Source: Elysia crispata
Taxonomy: Eukaryota; Mollusca; Gastropoda; Plakobranchidae
DNA length: 64,000 bases
Reading direction: 5' to 3'
Assembly (NCBI GenBank): GCA_033675545.1
Contig: JAWDGP010006556.1
Span: 137,501-201,500, forward strand
Shown here: positions 13,601-25,734 of the stretch, piece after piece
Position numbering within the stretch: the stretch's first letter is position 1
How the letters are laid out: each line of letters begins with the position of its first letter
Program-made: the position numbers and the translations under genes
The notes under the pieces: generated by a model
Told to the model about the DNA's origin: nothing
Database searches by the model: none
Seen by the model: only the letters and a program-made list of their open reading frames with translations

Positions 13601-14119
13601 TATTTTCGAAAGCGTCATCATTTTTATTTCAATGCTAGAGTATCTCTAACATCTGAAAGAGATCTATGCTACTCGACCGTTTACTTCCAGATGTTTAGTA
13701 AAAACCTTTTAGAGAGGAACCCAATCCAGATCTCTCTCATGCTTTAGTTATAAATAGGGTTTATGGATAGTAATAGTATACATTTCGATTAAATTGTTTT
13801 ATATCTTAAAGACGGTTGTTCGAGGTCTTTAAAATTATCTCTAAGACACAGGATCGGCTGAAGGATAGAAAAACAGTTTATCATTAAAACGGAAGTAAGC
13901 CTAAACAAAAGAAGGGAAGTCTATTCATCGTGTTTTCTTAGAATAAAACATTTAAAACTTAAAGGACCAATATAACCAGCATTATAATGTCAGGATGGAA
14001 ACAGAGCACACTACTGTCATGCCTGACGAGAAAGGAGAATAAACAACACGAGTGTCCCCCGTTCGAAACATCGGACTGGGTGTAGCATGCACAGAATATT
14101 TAAGGTAAGGTTTTCCACC

Positions 14120-14345
14120 ACTACCTATGTATGTATCTTACTATTTATCTGATCTATCTATCCACGTATCTGACTATGTATCTTTCTATCAATCTTTCTA
14201 TTTATTTACGTACCCACCTTTGCATCTATTCATGTTATTAATTAACTCTCTATCTATCCACCTATCCATTCATCCAACTATCTATCTCTCTATTCATCTA
14301 TCTACCTATCTATCTATCTATCTATCTATCTACCTATCTATCTAA
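14120..14345. repeat. Degenerate (ATCT)n tetranucleotide repeat
   Basis: TATC/ATCT units, many diverged, run from about 14120. The purest block is 14297-14345. Short Ser/Tyr/Ile-rich open frames across it are repeat-coded. Confidence 0.85.
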
Positions 14346-15101
14346 ATATATATTCATTCAACTTTCAAATCAGAGGAAAAAACCTAGCTATCTATCATTG
14401 TGAGAGACAATCATAATTATGTTCAGTAACGTTCTGGGTAAAATGTCCAAATAGATTGTAAAACAAAACAAAAAATGTGTGCATTAAAAATTATCTCTGC
14501 GAATAGCAAGAGACCCTATTGCAATTTCTAAGTTGTTTTTTTTTCCCGAAACCTAAGATACTTAGACAAGAAATTAAATTCTTTAACTCTTCTGGGTCTT
14601 CGACTACTCTTAAGGGGTTTAACAAATGGTGAAACTTTTTTTCCTGAGGTCTAAAGTCATATAAACATGATCTCTACACTCAGTTAAATTTGAATCAGAA
14701 TAAAGGCTTTAGATTCATATAAAACCATTTCAAGAAGTTTTGAAAAAAAAACTCTGTTAGATTGTTATAGCTTAGATAAATCGTTCTGAATGATCTCAGA
14801 CTCAAGAATTTTTATACTCCCCGACCGCAACAGAAATACACTCGAGATCACTAGAGTTCCCACAGGCTAATGTGAGAGCCTCAGTCTTAACACCTTACTG
14901 ATAAAGCTTTGGGCTCTTGGTTACCTTTATTTCTTCTCTTACGTCCTACAAAGTGTCTTCTCAATGGAAAAGATGACTTATGACACAGTGATGATTATCT
15001 TATCTCATAGATTATTTAACAATTATTTGTCTGTGCTTCTTTTTGTTAATTTTTTTAATTGGATGTTTCATTGTTTTTGTTTGTTTTGGGGCTTTTTTTC
15101 G

Positions 15102-15150
15102 TTGTAAAAAATAACCCTTCCATGATTTGAAATACGATTATTTTTTACAA
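15102..15150. repeat. 13-bp inverted repeat, 23-nt loop
   Basis: TTGTAAAAAATAA at 15102-15114 is perfectly complementary to 15138-15150. It lies about 70 bp before the transposase-like fossil. A matching copy on the far side of the fossil was not found, so it does not act as an obvious terminal repeat. Confidence 0.6.
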
Positions 15151-15199
15151 TTCAGGAAAAAATCTTTTCAAGTTATCACTGTACTTAGAAAAAAACTCA

Positions 15200-16610
15200 A
15201 TTTTCTACTTCTTTTACCCCTCAGAGGGTGAAATCCGTGTGTGCAAGAACTTTTTTTCTAAACACATTAGACATTTCCCAGTCAGTTCTTTACGGAGTGC
15301 GGTCGCACGTGGATAGTTTCACGCACTCTGTCCGACCCACTAAAAAAGGAAAACACACAAAAAGGAAGCATAGTGATGTTGTACAGTCAAAAATAATAGA
15401 GCACATAAACTCCTTTCCAAGAATCGAAAGCAACTACTGTCGGCAGAGGTCATCAAAAATTTACTTAGAAGGTGGTTTATCCATTTCAAAAATGCATGAG
15501 AAAAAATTAAGAAATTTTTCTGAAGAAAAGTGTGAGGAATTTTTTGCGAAGAAGTATTATTACTCCCACATCTTCAATATTAAGTTTAACATCTCTGTTC
15601 ACAAACCTTAGAGTGATCGATGTGATCAGTGTGAAATTTTTAGTTACCGAGAAGGAGGGGTTTTTAACACCAGAAATGTTTGATGAAAAGAGCAAGCACG
15701 TGGCAGAGAAAGATGCAATGAGGAAGGAGAGAAATTTGGATAGAGAGGATAAGAACAAATAAGTTATTGCATTTGATTTGCAAAATGTAATTAATTGTCC
15801 GAGGGCAAACATCAGTTGTTTTTTTTTTTTTTGTACTAGAAAACTTTCCAAGTATAACCTCACAGCACATGACTCAAAAAACAAAAAAACAACGTTACTG
15901 TTCTGTGTGGCTTGAGAGCACTTCAGGGCGCTCCGGCAATGATCTTGCTAGTGCTTTTGTTACCATTTTAAAATCAGTTGTTAATGAACACCCAGATGTT
16001 TCAGAAATTACAACATGGTCAGACAGTTGTGTACCGCAGAATAGGAACTGCATCATGTCTGTGGCACTGCTGAAGTTCATGGATGATAATCCCAAGTTCA
16101 TAAAATAACCATGAAGTTCAGCAGTCCTGGACATGATGAAGTTCAAGAAGTTGACATTATTCATAGCTGTATTGAAAGAACTATGAATATTGCTCAATTT
16201 ATTCTCCTGTCTCTTTTTTTGAGAATTCTTTTAAATGCGAACAGGCACCAGCCTTACAAAACCATTCAAATGCGGGCTAAGCATTTCAAAAATTATCGTT
16301 CCTGCACAACTTTCATGAATTTTAAAGAACAACCTTTTACACGGGTCAAAGTTTTGTGTTTTGAGAGAGGTTCAACAGTGGTAAAGTTCAAAACATATTA
16401 TTTTTTTAAGAAAATTACTCATCTGTTGATGTTGGTCCTACTGTTGTTACCAGAAGAAAAAGTGGAATAAGAAATTTTGACATTCCTGAGCCAAAGCTTC
16501 TTGGTGACTCCATTAAATGCTTGTCAGAAGCAAAAAAGAAAGATCTAACATCTATGTTACAGTTCAAGCCCCTGCTTGACAGACGATTTTTTGAAAATAT
16601 TTTAAAATAA
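15200..16610 (+). pseudogene. Decayed transposase-like gene (DUF7869-type family), fossil
   Basis: Several conserved blocks of one protein family lie in order on the + strand. They are VCARTFFLNTLDIS, a FPRIESNYC block, a Cys-x2-Cys block, GRSGNDLASAF, WSDSCVPQNRN, GHDEVQEVDIIHSCIER, NRHQPYK and a Lys-rich end near 16610. The WSD...QNRN and HS.IER blocks resemble a DDE-type nuclease core that I associate with the DUF7869 family, which is widespread in invertebrate genomes. The role would have been mobilisation of its own DNA, or a host gene derived from such an element. The copy is broken, with roughly half a dozen interruptions. A pyrimidine tract ending in CAG before 15223 suggests that the first block began at a splice acceptor. 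I see no convincing terminal repeats. The family name is from memory and needs a profile search. Confidence 0.7.
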
Positions 16611-19542
16611 CCTCTAGGCTTCTATAATTATGTTATTTAGATTCTATACAAGATAGATCTTACTGAGTTAATGTGTTTTATTTCCCTATAAGAAATGACA
16701 CTTTATCTTTGAGCTTGCTACAGTTAGTGTTACTAATAAATGTACGAAACCTGAAAAAGCCCACTTTGAATTACAATATTATGAATAGATAATTAGATTA
16801 TAGGGTATATAATAATTTATGTTTATATACAGGTACTGTATTAAAGTTTTTCTTTTTATTGTTTGGCTTTAAAGGATGAAATGACTCTATAGCTCTGCGG
16901 TACACACTGAATTGACCATGTTATTTCTTTTATTTTTAATTCGTTCTCTATGGAAATTTCCTTTTTGATAATATTAAGATCAGTCTTGTGTATTATAATT
17001 ATGATATACGGCTAATAAATTACTCTGTATGTTTCATGATATTGTCTCACTTGGCATTTCTTTTCAATCAAATTCAATTTTTAACTCATTGAAACGATAG
17101 AATATTTATCTTTTATTGTGTACCAGACTGGGTGACCATTTTTTTTTTGGTACAACTTTGCCAAATTATTTCTTTCGTTCAATCTTAAAAAGAGAGGGGT
17201 TGAACTTTTCACCTGGAATGAACAGAATATTTTTTTTTTGTAGTACTAGTACGCTACATGAAAACATTGTTCTTCCTGCATTTTATTTTCCATCTACATT
17301 ATTTGTATTCATAGTCATAACTTTGCTAGTGAGGAATTAACTGTTGATTCCTTTACTCTATCAGAATTGCTCCTCTTTGCTTTTAAAATAAATGAATGTC
17401 TTTTTTGTATTGCAATTCCTAAGTTTTAACTAACGTTGCATGTTTAAAAACGAAAATATGACATTGTCTCCATGACGAAGTATGTTTAAAAAAAAATAAA
17501 GAACGTACTTTATAAAATGTATTATTTTTTTAAGCTATTTGCATACCGGCTTGTGTGGGATGACTGCTTAGATTAAATAGAGTCGCTAACTCTCTGTTAA
17601 AACATTATTTTTTATCAATACTTCAATTAAACGTTCCATCCTGAAAATTCTATGAGGCCCATTCGGGAAATCAAACTTTTTCAAACAATTTAATTTTTAG
17701 TAAATATTATAGGCCTCTGCAGCATTTAAAAACATGTTTATAGTTAATATCCCAATCAACTCTAACTCACTGTAATACGTATTTGGAGGAAAATGATTAG
17801 ATATTGCTCAGTCATGATGGCACGGCTAAATTACAATTCTTTTCGTCGTAGAGATAGAGGGTAAGACATAGATGAAAATGTTTGAGTGGTTGACTGGGTC
17901 ACTTTTGCAGTTTGCACAGCGATAACACAAGACTTAATTTTTATTAAAACCCTAATATCTCTTTTAAAAAATATTTGAAACCACTTTCCCAAAAATAATA
18001 CACGTCAACCAAGCATATATAATCCATGCACTGACTAAAAGTAAACAGTATTATATAATAGAATGAAATCCACCTTAATTATCCAATAAAATCTTCCACA
18101 GGGGCTCACTAGTATAAAAAAGCTTAAAATATTAGTCTTGGACTTATTCCATCCAGTTACATATATCTTTTCAGCATAAACGTAGATAGAACTTTGTAAT
18201 TGTCACATCGCTTTCAGAAGCAAGAATTACAAAGTTCTATGTGCAAATTAATTATGAAAAGTTTAGTATTCTAAATCTAATATAAAGCTTGAAACTATGT
18301 TAACCAATTAATCTTACCCCCCTTAAATGGAATAAAGTGAAAAAAGGTTAATGGAAAAAAACCCAGATACTTTGCTATTGTCTAAAAAATTCAACACCAC
18401 TTTTCTCAAAATGAGCCACAGAGTAGATAGAACTTTGTAATCCTCGGCCCGCGAGTTAACGACCCATCTATGTGTATCGAAGGCGCTCACTTTAAGCAGT
18501 TATTTCTTTATTTTAGGGACACATGTATATTAAATGTAGGAAGTCAGTAGTAGTGAATTTGATTTAGGCAAGACAACAGGCTCTCGGAGAATAAGTTGTG
18601 ACTTCACTTTCTTTTTCCTGGTTCTAAACATATCATGCATCTATACTTTATCTCCTGCAAGTTTCCCAACTGGTCCACCAACAGGACTAAAGATTTAAGG
18701 TAATTTTGTTCTGAGTGGACGTCACTGTCAGTGACAACTCATGATATTTCTTACAGATCAAAGGTTGGAAAGTTTGCTTCTACTGGTCCGAGATTATAAG
18801 GAACTAAATGTGACATCACATGTTTTGTCCCTAATTTCAAATGAAATTTGCCCATCTCAGATAAGATAAATCATGTCCTAAAGACCAAAATAAATACATC
18901 AAAATACCAGACACTGTGGTAAAGCATAATTATCTGTAATAGGCCGTACTTATAGTTATTATAAAACATTCCACTTATTTGTTAAAATTTGGAAACTACA
19001 TTCTATTTCTACGCGCTTGAAGTCCAGGTAGTTTAGTAGATATTGCCGCACCAGCAACAACATTTCATAATATATATTTAAGTGAAACGAAATAAATCAT
19101 TTTTTCATTTTTACACATACGATGAATTTGCGTTACTGACAAGAATATTTTTCTTAAAGAAGTATTAGGGTTCATCTTTAAAAAAAAAAAGACAAGAAGA
19201 AAAGCTTTAGGCATAACTTAACAAGTTGATTTCTTGACTTTTTATCTGGTTAGCTATTCTGATTCACACAGACTCTGAGGGATCTGGTGGCGACAACTGT
19301 TGAGGTTGAACAAAAAAAAAAAACAACAACAAACAAACAACTAAGTATTATTTTAGCACAGTGTATAACAAGCACTTAATCCAATATTCAATAATTCACT
19401 TTTAATAAATTACGTCTTGGCGTTCTATAAAAATTAAGTAAAAGAAACAAGTTTGACAGTTTATAGAACAGTAGTATAGTTTAAAAGCCAGTCTGGATGA
19501 CTAGGTTTGCTAACCAGATATAAGCAACAAATTTTGTCCCAC
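16611..19542. other. AT-rich intergenic DNA without recognised gene
   Basis: No open frame here looks coding. An AATAAA at 16735 follows the fossil gene and could be its old poly(A) signal. The only structure seen is the group of short repeats at 18182-18441 and a 15-bp palindrome at 18721-18735 (GTCACTG-T-CAGTGAC). Confidence 0.6.
18182..18441. repeat. Inverted plus direct copies of a 16-19 bp word
   Basis: ATAGAACTTTGTAATT at 18186-18201 has a perfect inverted copy at 18225-18240, leaving a 23-nt loop. GTAGATAGAACTTTGTAAT at 18182-18200 recurs in direct orientation at 18423-18441. Three copies in 260 bp suggest terminal repeats of small non-autonomous transposons, perhaps nested or partial. 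No family was recognised. Confidence 0.6.
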
Positions 19543-20784
19543 AGAAATCAATGGTTGAGCTTATCACGATCAATAGTTAAACATGAAGCAGCTGACCAGA
19601 AATCAATGGTTGAGCTCATCACGATCAATAGTTAAACATGAAGCAACTGACGAGAAATCAATGGTTGAGCTTATCACGATCAATAGTTAAACATGAAGCA
19701 ACTGACGAGAAATCAATGGTTGAGCTTATCACGATCAATAGTTAAACATGAAGCAGCTGACCAGAAATCAGTGGTTGAGCTTATCACGATCAATAGTTAA
19801 ACATGAAGCAGCTGACCAGAAATCAATGGTTGAGCTTATCACGATCAATAGTTAAACATGAAGCAACTGACGAGAAATCAATGGTTGAGCTTATCACGAT
19901 CAATAGTTAAACATGAAGCAGCTGACCAGAAATCAGTGGTTGAGCTTATCACGATCAATAGTTAAACATGAAGCAGCTGACCAGAAATCAATGGTTGAGC
20001 TTATCACGATCAATAGTTAAACATGAAGCAGCTGACCAGAAATCAGTGGTTGAGCTTATCACGATCAATAGTTAAACATGAAGCAGCTGACCAGAAATCA
20101 GTGGTTGAGCTTATCACGATCAATAGTTAAACATGAAGCAGCTGACCAGAAATCAGTGGTTGAGCTTATCACGATCAATAGTTAAACATGAAGCAGCTGA
20201 CCAGAAATCAGTGGTTGAGCTTATCACGATCAATAGTTAAACATGAAGCAGCTGACCAGAAATCAGTGGTTGAGCTTATCACGATCAATAGTTAAACATG
20301 AAGCAGCTGACCAGAAATCAGTGGTTGAGCTTATCACGATCAATAGTTAAACATGAAGCAGCTGACCAGAAATCAGTGGTTGAGCTTATCACGATCAATA
20401 GTTAAACATGAAGCAGCTGACCAGAAATCAGTGGTTGAGCTTATCACGATCAATAGTTAAACATGAAGCAGCTGACCAGAAATCAGTGGTTGAGCTTATC
20501 ACGATCAATAGTTAAACATGAAGCAGCTGACCAGAAATCAGTGGTTGAGCTTATCACGATCAATAGTTAAACATGAAGCAACTGAACAGAAATCAGTGGT
20601 TGAGCTTATCACGATCAATAGTTAAACATGAAGCAGCTGACCAGAAATCAGTGGTTGAGCTTATCACGATCAATAGTTAAACATGAAGCAGCTGACCAGA
20701 AATCAGTGGTTGAGCTTATCACGATCAATAGTTAAACATGAAGCAACTGACGAGAAATCAATGGTTGAGCTTATCACGATCAAT
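19543..20784. repeat. 55-bp minisatellite, 23 copies
   Basis: The unit contains GGTTGAGCTTATCACGATCA, then ATAGTTAAACATGAAGCA, then CTGACCAGAAATCA. Its period is exactly 55 bp, with 23 copies and no indels between units. Variable sites are GCAGCTGACC versus GCAACTGACG, and ATCAATGG versus ATCAGTGG. Copies 10-19 are all of one type (CAGCTGACC...CAGTGG), while the flanking copies mix types. A diverged 24th copy, 66 bp on, lies at about 20814-20850. The period is not a multiple of three, so it does not code a repeat protein. Confidence 0.97.
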
Positions 20785-20972
20785 TTTTCACTGACGAGAA
20801 TACTTTTTGTTGCTGACCAGAAATCAATGGCTGAGCTTATCATGATCAAATCCATTTTCACATATACCTCTTTAGCAGCCTGGTTTTGTTCTGTTTTGTT
20901 TTTAGAAACCATCTTATTGCTAGGGATATACTTCTGAACGTAAATCAATCTGTCGCAGCTATTTGTTTTTTG

Positions 20973-21192
<220 letters not shown>

Positions 21193-21307
21193 ACATTTTG
21201 GGTTTGCTCTTCCCTTTTCTTTTGCTGATTTCTTTTAAGATTTCTTTCGTTTCTGTGAGAATGATGGTTAAACAATAACAACAACAACAACAATAACAAC
21301 AACATAA

Positions 21308-21568
21308 AAAACCAGTCTTACAGACCTATCATATCGAAACTCACAGTTCCAATTTCTTGCCAACCAATCTTTGATACCATTTACAACATATTTCCAAGAA
21401 GGAAAGTTCGAAATTTTGCGGCAACAGCCCAGTTTAAACCACCGGAAAGAGGTCTTCTCACAGTGTGTACACAAAAAGAAATACCTCCTGGCCAACATAA
21501 AGAGAAGAACAACAACACCTGAAGAGTGCCGACGAAACTTCGAAGTTGTTGACTGCATAACTAGGTAG
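21308..21568 (+). other. Open stretch of about 85 codons, unrecognised
   Basis: This frame has a coding-like composition and is not repeat-derived. It includes YFQEGKFEILRQQPSLNHRK and KKKYLLANIKRRTTTPEECR. The last part faintly recalls the end of heat-shock-factor-type DNA-binding domains (LL-x-NIKRR), but the match is too short to name it. It ends ACTAG|GTAGGA, which could be a donor or simply a stop. It could be a decayed gene fragment or chance. Confidence 0.2.
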
Positions 21569-21574
21569 GACAAA

Positions 21575-21700
<126 letters not shown>

Positions 21701-22859
21701 AAGCGGACTCGTGAGGCTCTGTAACTCCTCCGTTATTATCCAACCCACACCTTTGAAACTTTGCAGGCGTCTGCAGCATGTGGCTAGGTTCTAATTCATA
21801 ACAAATCAATGCAAAGTGCTTTGCTTGATTCCCAAAAATATTATGTTTCGTCAACATTAACTAATTTACGATCACCAATTTCGCGCGCCATTTTGTTATT
21901 CTTTAACTACGGAAGTCTTTAACAATCGACTTGATGTGTAGATCTAGGTTTAAATAACTTCGAGGCTAAGAACTCCCGCAAGGTAGTGCATTTTTATTCA
22001 CTTTACGAGAAAAATTTCGAGCTTTCTAATTTATTAAGCATTTAAAAGGATCTAAAAATACCGATTGGGAAAGAATAGAATATTAAGCCGATTTCCTTTA
22101 TTCCAAAAAAAATTAAGTTCTATATCTAAATTTTGTGTTTACAATTAGGACAACCAAGAAAACTAGATTCTGGATAAAGATGGATAGGTGGAGGCATATA
22201 ATTTTATCTGGATCAAGTAGGTAAAGGAGAGACATCAAGACCATTTATAAGCCTCTTTAAATACACACGCAATCCAGCCTCGGCAAATGACACCCGGGTC
22301 TCGTTTTTAGAACGCGGATTTTAGCTTGTTTATGTATATATGAAGATACAGCCCGTCCTAAATCAAATCAAATCGGAAACGTTCAATCCTCTTGAATGAA
22401 AGAAGACATCTCAAGAGTTAAATCTACGTTTGAGATTGATTTTTCAATAGCACTATTTTTTCATGATTTTTAAAGTGGGTAGGCCCAAACCTTCAAATTG
22501 GTCAATTGGTCGATTCTAGGGCAGACTACCCAATAGACGTACCCACAAAGTTACTCTGAATCAATAATGAAACATAGCGGCAAGGGGAGAGCAAACCTGT
22601 CTAGTCTTTTTAAGTTCCTTTTAAATTTAGCAATTATCTACCTTTTTAATTTTTTCTTTTTATTTTAACAGAAACTGTAGCTTGTTAAGGACAATATAAT
22701 TCACATTGTATTTTCTTTCTTTTTCATTCTTAATCGTATAAATCGGAATCGACCAAGAACCGTTATCGGCCTAGTGGGTTTTACTAACTTTAGTGTGCTT
22801 CTACATTACAAGTTTACTTGCCCATGTTTCTTTTATTTTCTTTCCGATTCACATTTTGT

Positions 22860-23321
22860 ATCTCTCACACTTTGAAAGCAATGCGCATGTGCAAAGCAAC
22901 CCATCCGGGCATCTGTTTCAAATGCTAAGAAGAGGAGTCTAGGCTCGCGTTAACTGCTAGTGGTTGAGGCAAGAGGAAGCGCAGCCAAACACAGCTAACA
23001 AGACCTCTCTCTCTCTATCACTTGGACTAGACTCTAGAGCAAGCCAAACACTTGCTAAGTAAAGAGGGTTTCAACTGATATTGTGTTCAGTGTCTGCAGA
23101 ACGCGTAGTCAGGATTTTATTTACCATAGTTTACTTTAAAACTCTTTTTTTCTTGATTTGGATTATGTGGATTATTCTAAGCCCCTTGTTTGTGTATCTG
23201 AATGAACGCGCTCTTGTTTTCAGCTGATTTGGGCATTCCCTTGATTTGATCTTTGCATTGGATTGTTGTGACTTGATCATTTTGTTGGAAACAAACCAAG
23301 CTGTGTACTAAAACACCAATC
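22860..23321 (+). promoter_or_regulatory. Putative promoter and 5' UTR of Gαi
   Basis: This is the region just upstream of the Gαi start codon. It contains TGCGCATGTGCA at 22882-22893, close to an NRF-1-type GCGCATGCGC site, a short CT run near 23005-23017 and no clear TATA box. CTCTTGTTTTCAG ending at about 23223 looks like a splice acceptor, so the leader may be spliced and the promoter may lie further upstream. The start of transcription cannot be read from the sequence. Confidence 0.3.
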
Positions 23322-23439
23322 ATGGGGTGCGTAAGCAGCCAAGAAGACAAGGCAGCGGTCGAAAGATCTAAACAAATCGACAAATCATTGCGAATGGATG
23401 GGGAAAAGGCTGCAAGAGAAGTGAAATTGCTTCTGCTTG
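23322..23439 (+). CDS. G protein alpha-i subunit, exon 1
   Basis: This encodes the N terminus of a Gi-class heterotrimeric G protein alpha subunit. Such subunits bind GTP at the plasma membrane, couple to receptors and, in the Gi class, inhibit adenylyl cyclase. The exon starts [20 protein letters not shown] and ends EVKLLLLG, interrupted after the first base of the glycine codon. Gly2 and Cys3 are the usual myristoylation and palmitoylation sites of Gi/Go proteins. The [10 protein letters not shown] and [15 protein letters not shown] blocks match Gαi rather than Gαo or Gαq. The size of 118 bp and phase 1 agree with the first coding exon of vertebrate GNAI genes as I recall them. The ATG is the first residue of the MGC signature, so the start is secure. 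The product is incomplete in this window. Confidence 0.97.
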
Positions 23440-23498
23440 GTATGTTTGTTATGATTAGATCAAGAACTAAGGTTGCATTGTAATAATCTCGAGCTAAA

Positions 23499-23576
23499 AA
23501 TCTTATCACATAAGAACCAAACCTGGATCTATGTATAAATTTAAATTTAAGTCTCCAGGTTGGATGTGATAAGATT
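23499..23576. repeat. Imperfect foldback just inside Gαi intron 1
   Basis: AATCTTATCACAT (23499-23511) pairs with 23564-23576. Further in, CCAAACCTGGA (23517-23527) pairs with TCCAGGTTGG (23554-23563) apart from one bulged base. The loop is the AT-rich 23528-23553. The stem begins 60 bases after the exon 1 donor. It may be a small transposon remnant or an RNA hairpin. Confidence 0.6.
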
Positions 23577-23610
23577 ATTCTGTAGGCTATCCAACTTACT
23601 TAGAAAGTCT

Positions 23611-24462
23611 AGATCTAGACTCTAGATCTCTAGTAGTCTGTAGACTTAGACTGAGCATTTGTAAATGCAGACCGTCTTTAATTGCATGCTTTTGGAAACA
23701 GCGCAGCTTCATTTCTAGATCAAGATTCAGATCTGGACAAAACGAACAAGTCCACATATAGATCTGTATGTTGCCCCAAGTTGTCTTTCTCAAAATGACC
23801 AATTGCTTAGCTCTGTAAAACTTTTATTTCCTGAGTACTCATCTAGACTAGATCTAGAACTAGGGTGCCCAGATCTGGTGGTTTATACTACATAGGCCTA
23901 GTTTAGATGATGGATTTGTCTTCTGATCTTACCTAGGTTAGTTATTTTTTTTATAGCATTGTAACACCTGTTACTAATCTAGATCTAGAATATAGATCTA
24001 GTCTAGATCTATACAATTGAAATTTGACCAAAAATTTACAAATAAATCAAGATCTGGTAATAGAGCCTACCAAACTTATAAATGCTCAAGATGAACTTGA
24101 ACGCTTTTGTAGTCGCCCAGTTCTTTCTTGGTGCACCGAGTCACCTTGGAAAATTTATGTAACTTGAAAATCTTTTTGAAAATATGGGTAGATTTGACTT
24201 CTAACTTAAATCTGTGGAGGGTCTTAACATATGATAATAATCTACTCATAACATAATTCAGGTGATTGACTCCAGATCTAGGTCTATGTTCTAATCCCGA
24301 GATGCAGCCTAAATCTTACTTCCTTTTGTTGGGAAGTATATCAATGCCACTTAACCAGAATCTACAAATTTATCATGAAGTTTATTTTACTGCAGTAGAT
24401 TTTAGTTAAGTAAGTTTTGCCCAGTACTTCGACCACAAAGATTTAAATCTAGGCCTAGATCT
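23611..24462. repeat. Cluster of AGATCT / TCTAGATCTAG words
   Basis: Twelve copies of the palindrome AGATCT lie within 852 bp, at 23611, 23624, 23729, 23760, 23850, 23871, 23981, 23994, 24005, 24050, 24273 and 24457. Many sit within longer CTAGATCTAG contexts. About 0.2 copies are expected. The spacing is irregular, so this is not a simple tandem repeat. Confidence 0.85.
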
Positions 24463-25734
24463 AACCTTTTTTTTACTTAACTCTTGTTGTAGTCTTGAGA
24501 TTTGGAAAATTAGAATGCTTTCTAAGCTTTTTAGTCTGTTCAGAGACATACTCACAGAGGGTGCATAGAAACCTATTTTGTGCACCCTTTGTTCACCTCT
24601 TATGTATAATAAATCTGCACTTCAAAAATCATTGTAATTGTTTGCTTGTAATGCTACATTTTACTTATTAGCCACTTCACTTATATTTATAAATCGTATC
24701 ATGTTTACACAGTTCAAGGGACAAACTATTGCAGCTGCTAATTTTTTTTTTTGTGGTAGCAGGTTTCAGGGCAAATAAAAAGCTGCTTCTCATTTCAAAA
24801 TGTAACTGGAAGACTTGATTAAATTTTTTCATGTGTGTTCACGGAAGCTTTACGCTTTTAGTTAAATTCTAATGAATCCTTCATGGACTGGCCGACCAAA
24901 AGAAGTGGTTCTTAGTTTCAATTATACTTATAATAAAGTCAATAAATCGGTTACATTTTAATTATACAATTATAAACCATCATCTAAACAAATTTTAATT
25001 TACTGTTCATGTAGATTTCATCTTCCTATTTGTCCGATGGCTCCAATGCTGTTACTCATTAAATGGGGGCAGTTTGTTTTTTTTCATTTGTAAGCTCTCT
25101 CCTATTTTTCAACTGGACTTACCAACTCTCAGTGCAGACCATCTTTTTTACTGTAAAAAGGATTTCTTTTTTAAAAATTAAACGAATCTGATCAAAACCA
25201 GATAATGATAGACTGTTGACCGGCTCAGTCAATATAAAAAAAGTTCAATGTTATTAGTTGCAGGGGGGGGGGGAGGAAATAAAATACCTTCACCAGCTTT
25301 AGAGGTATATGTCACTGGAAAATAGATACTTTATTTTTTTCATCACTGTTATCTTACAAGTTTTTCCTCTAACTAGTGATTGTGGGATCATTTAATGATT
25401 TAATAAGGAATTCCATGTAAATTGCACTTCCAAACACTTCCACTGTTTTTATTCAAGCAAAGCTCTTAATGCATTTTTATTTAGTTTTTACGTCTAATTT
25501 GGAACAAAGTGAAAATGTTCAAGTTTATATTGCACAACAAGCACTTCTCTTTTGTTTCAAAGTTCAGATTGTAATTTATTTAACACTAAAGGCATTTTCA
25601 AATGCCAAAGTTCATTTGACAATATCTGCAACTAACTTAAAGCTCAATAATGAATCTCTAGTTTTTAATTATTCTTTTCTGCCAAAGTGGAATACAATTA
25701 CCCTGTATTTCTCAAAGGCATAATTATACGAAGC

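Noticed and set aside
19543-20784. 55-bp repeats as a CRISPR-like array
   Set aside because: The units are contiguous, with no unique spacers, in a eukaryotic context. It is a minisatellite.
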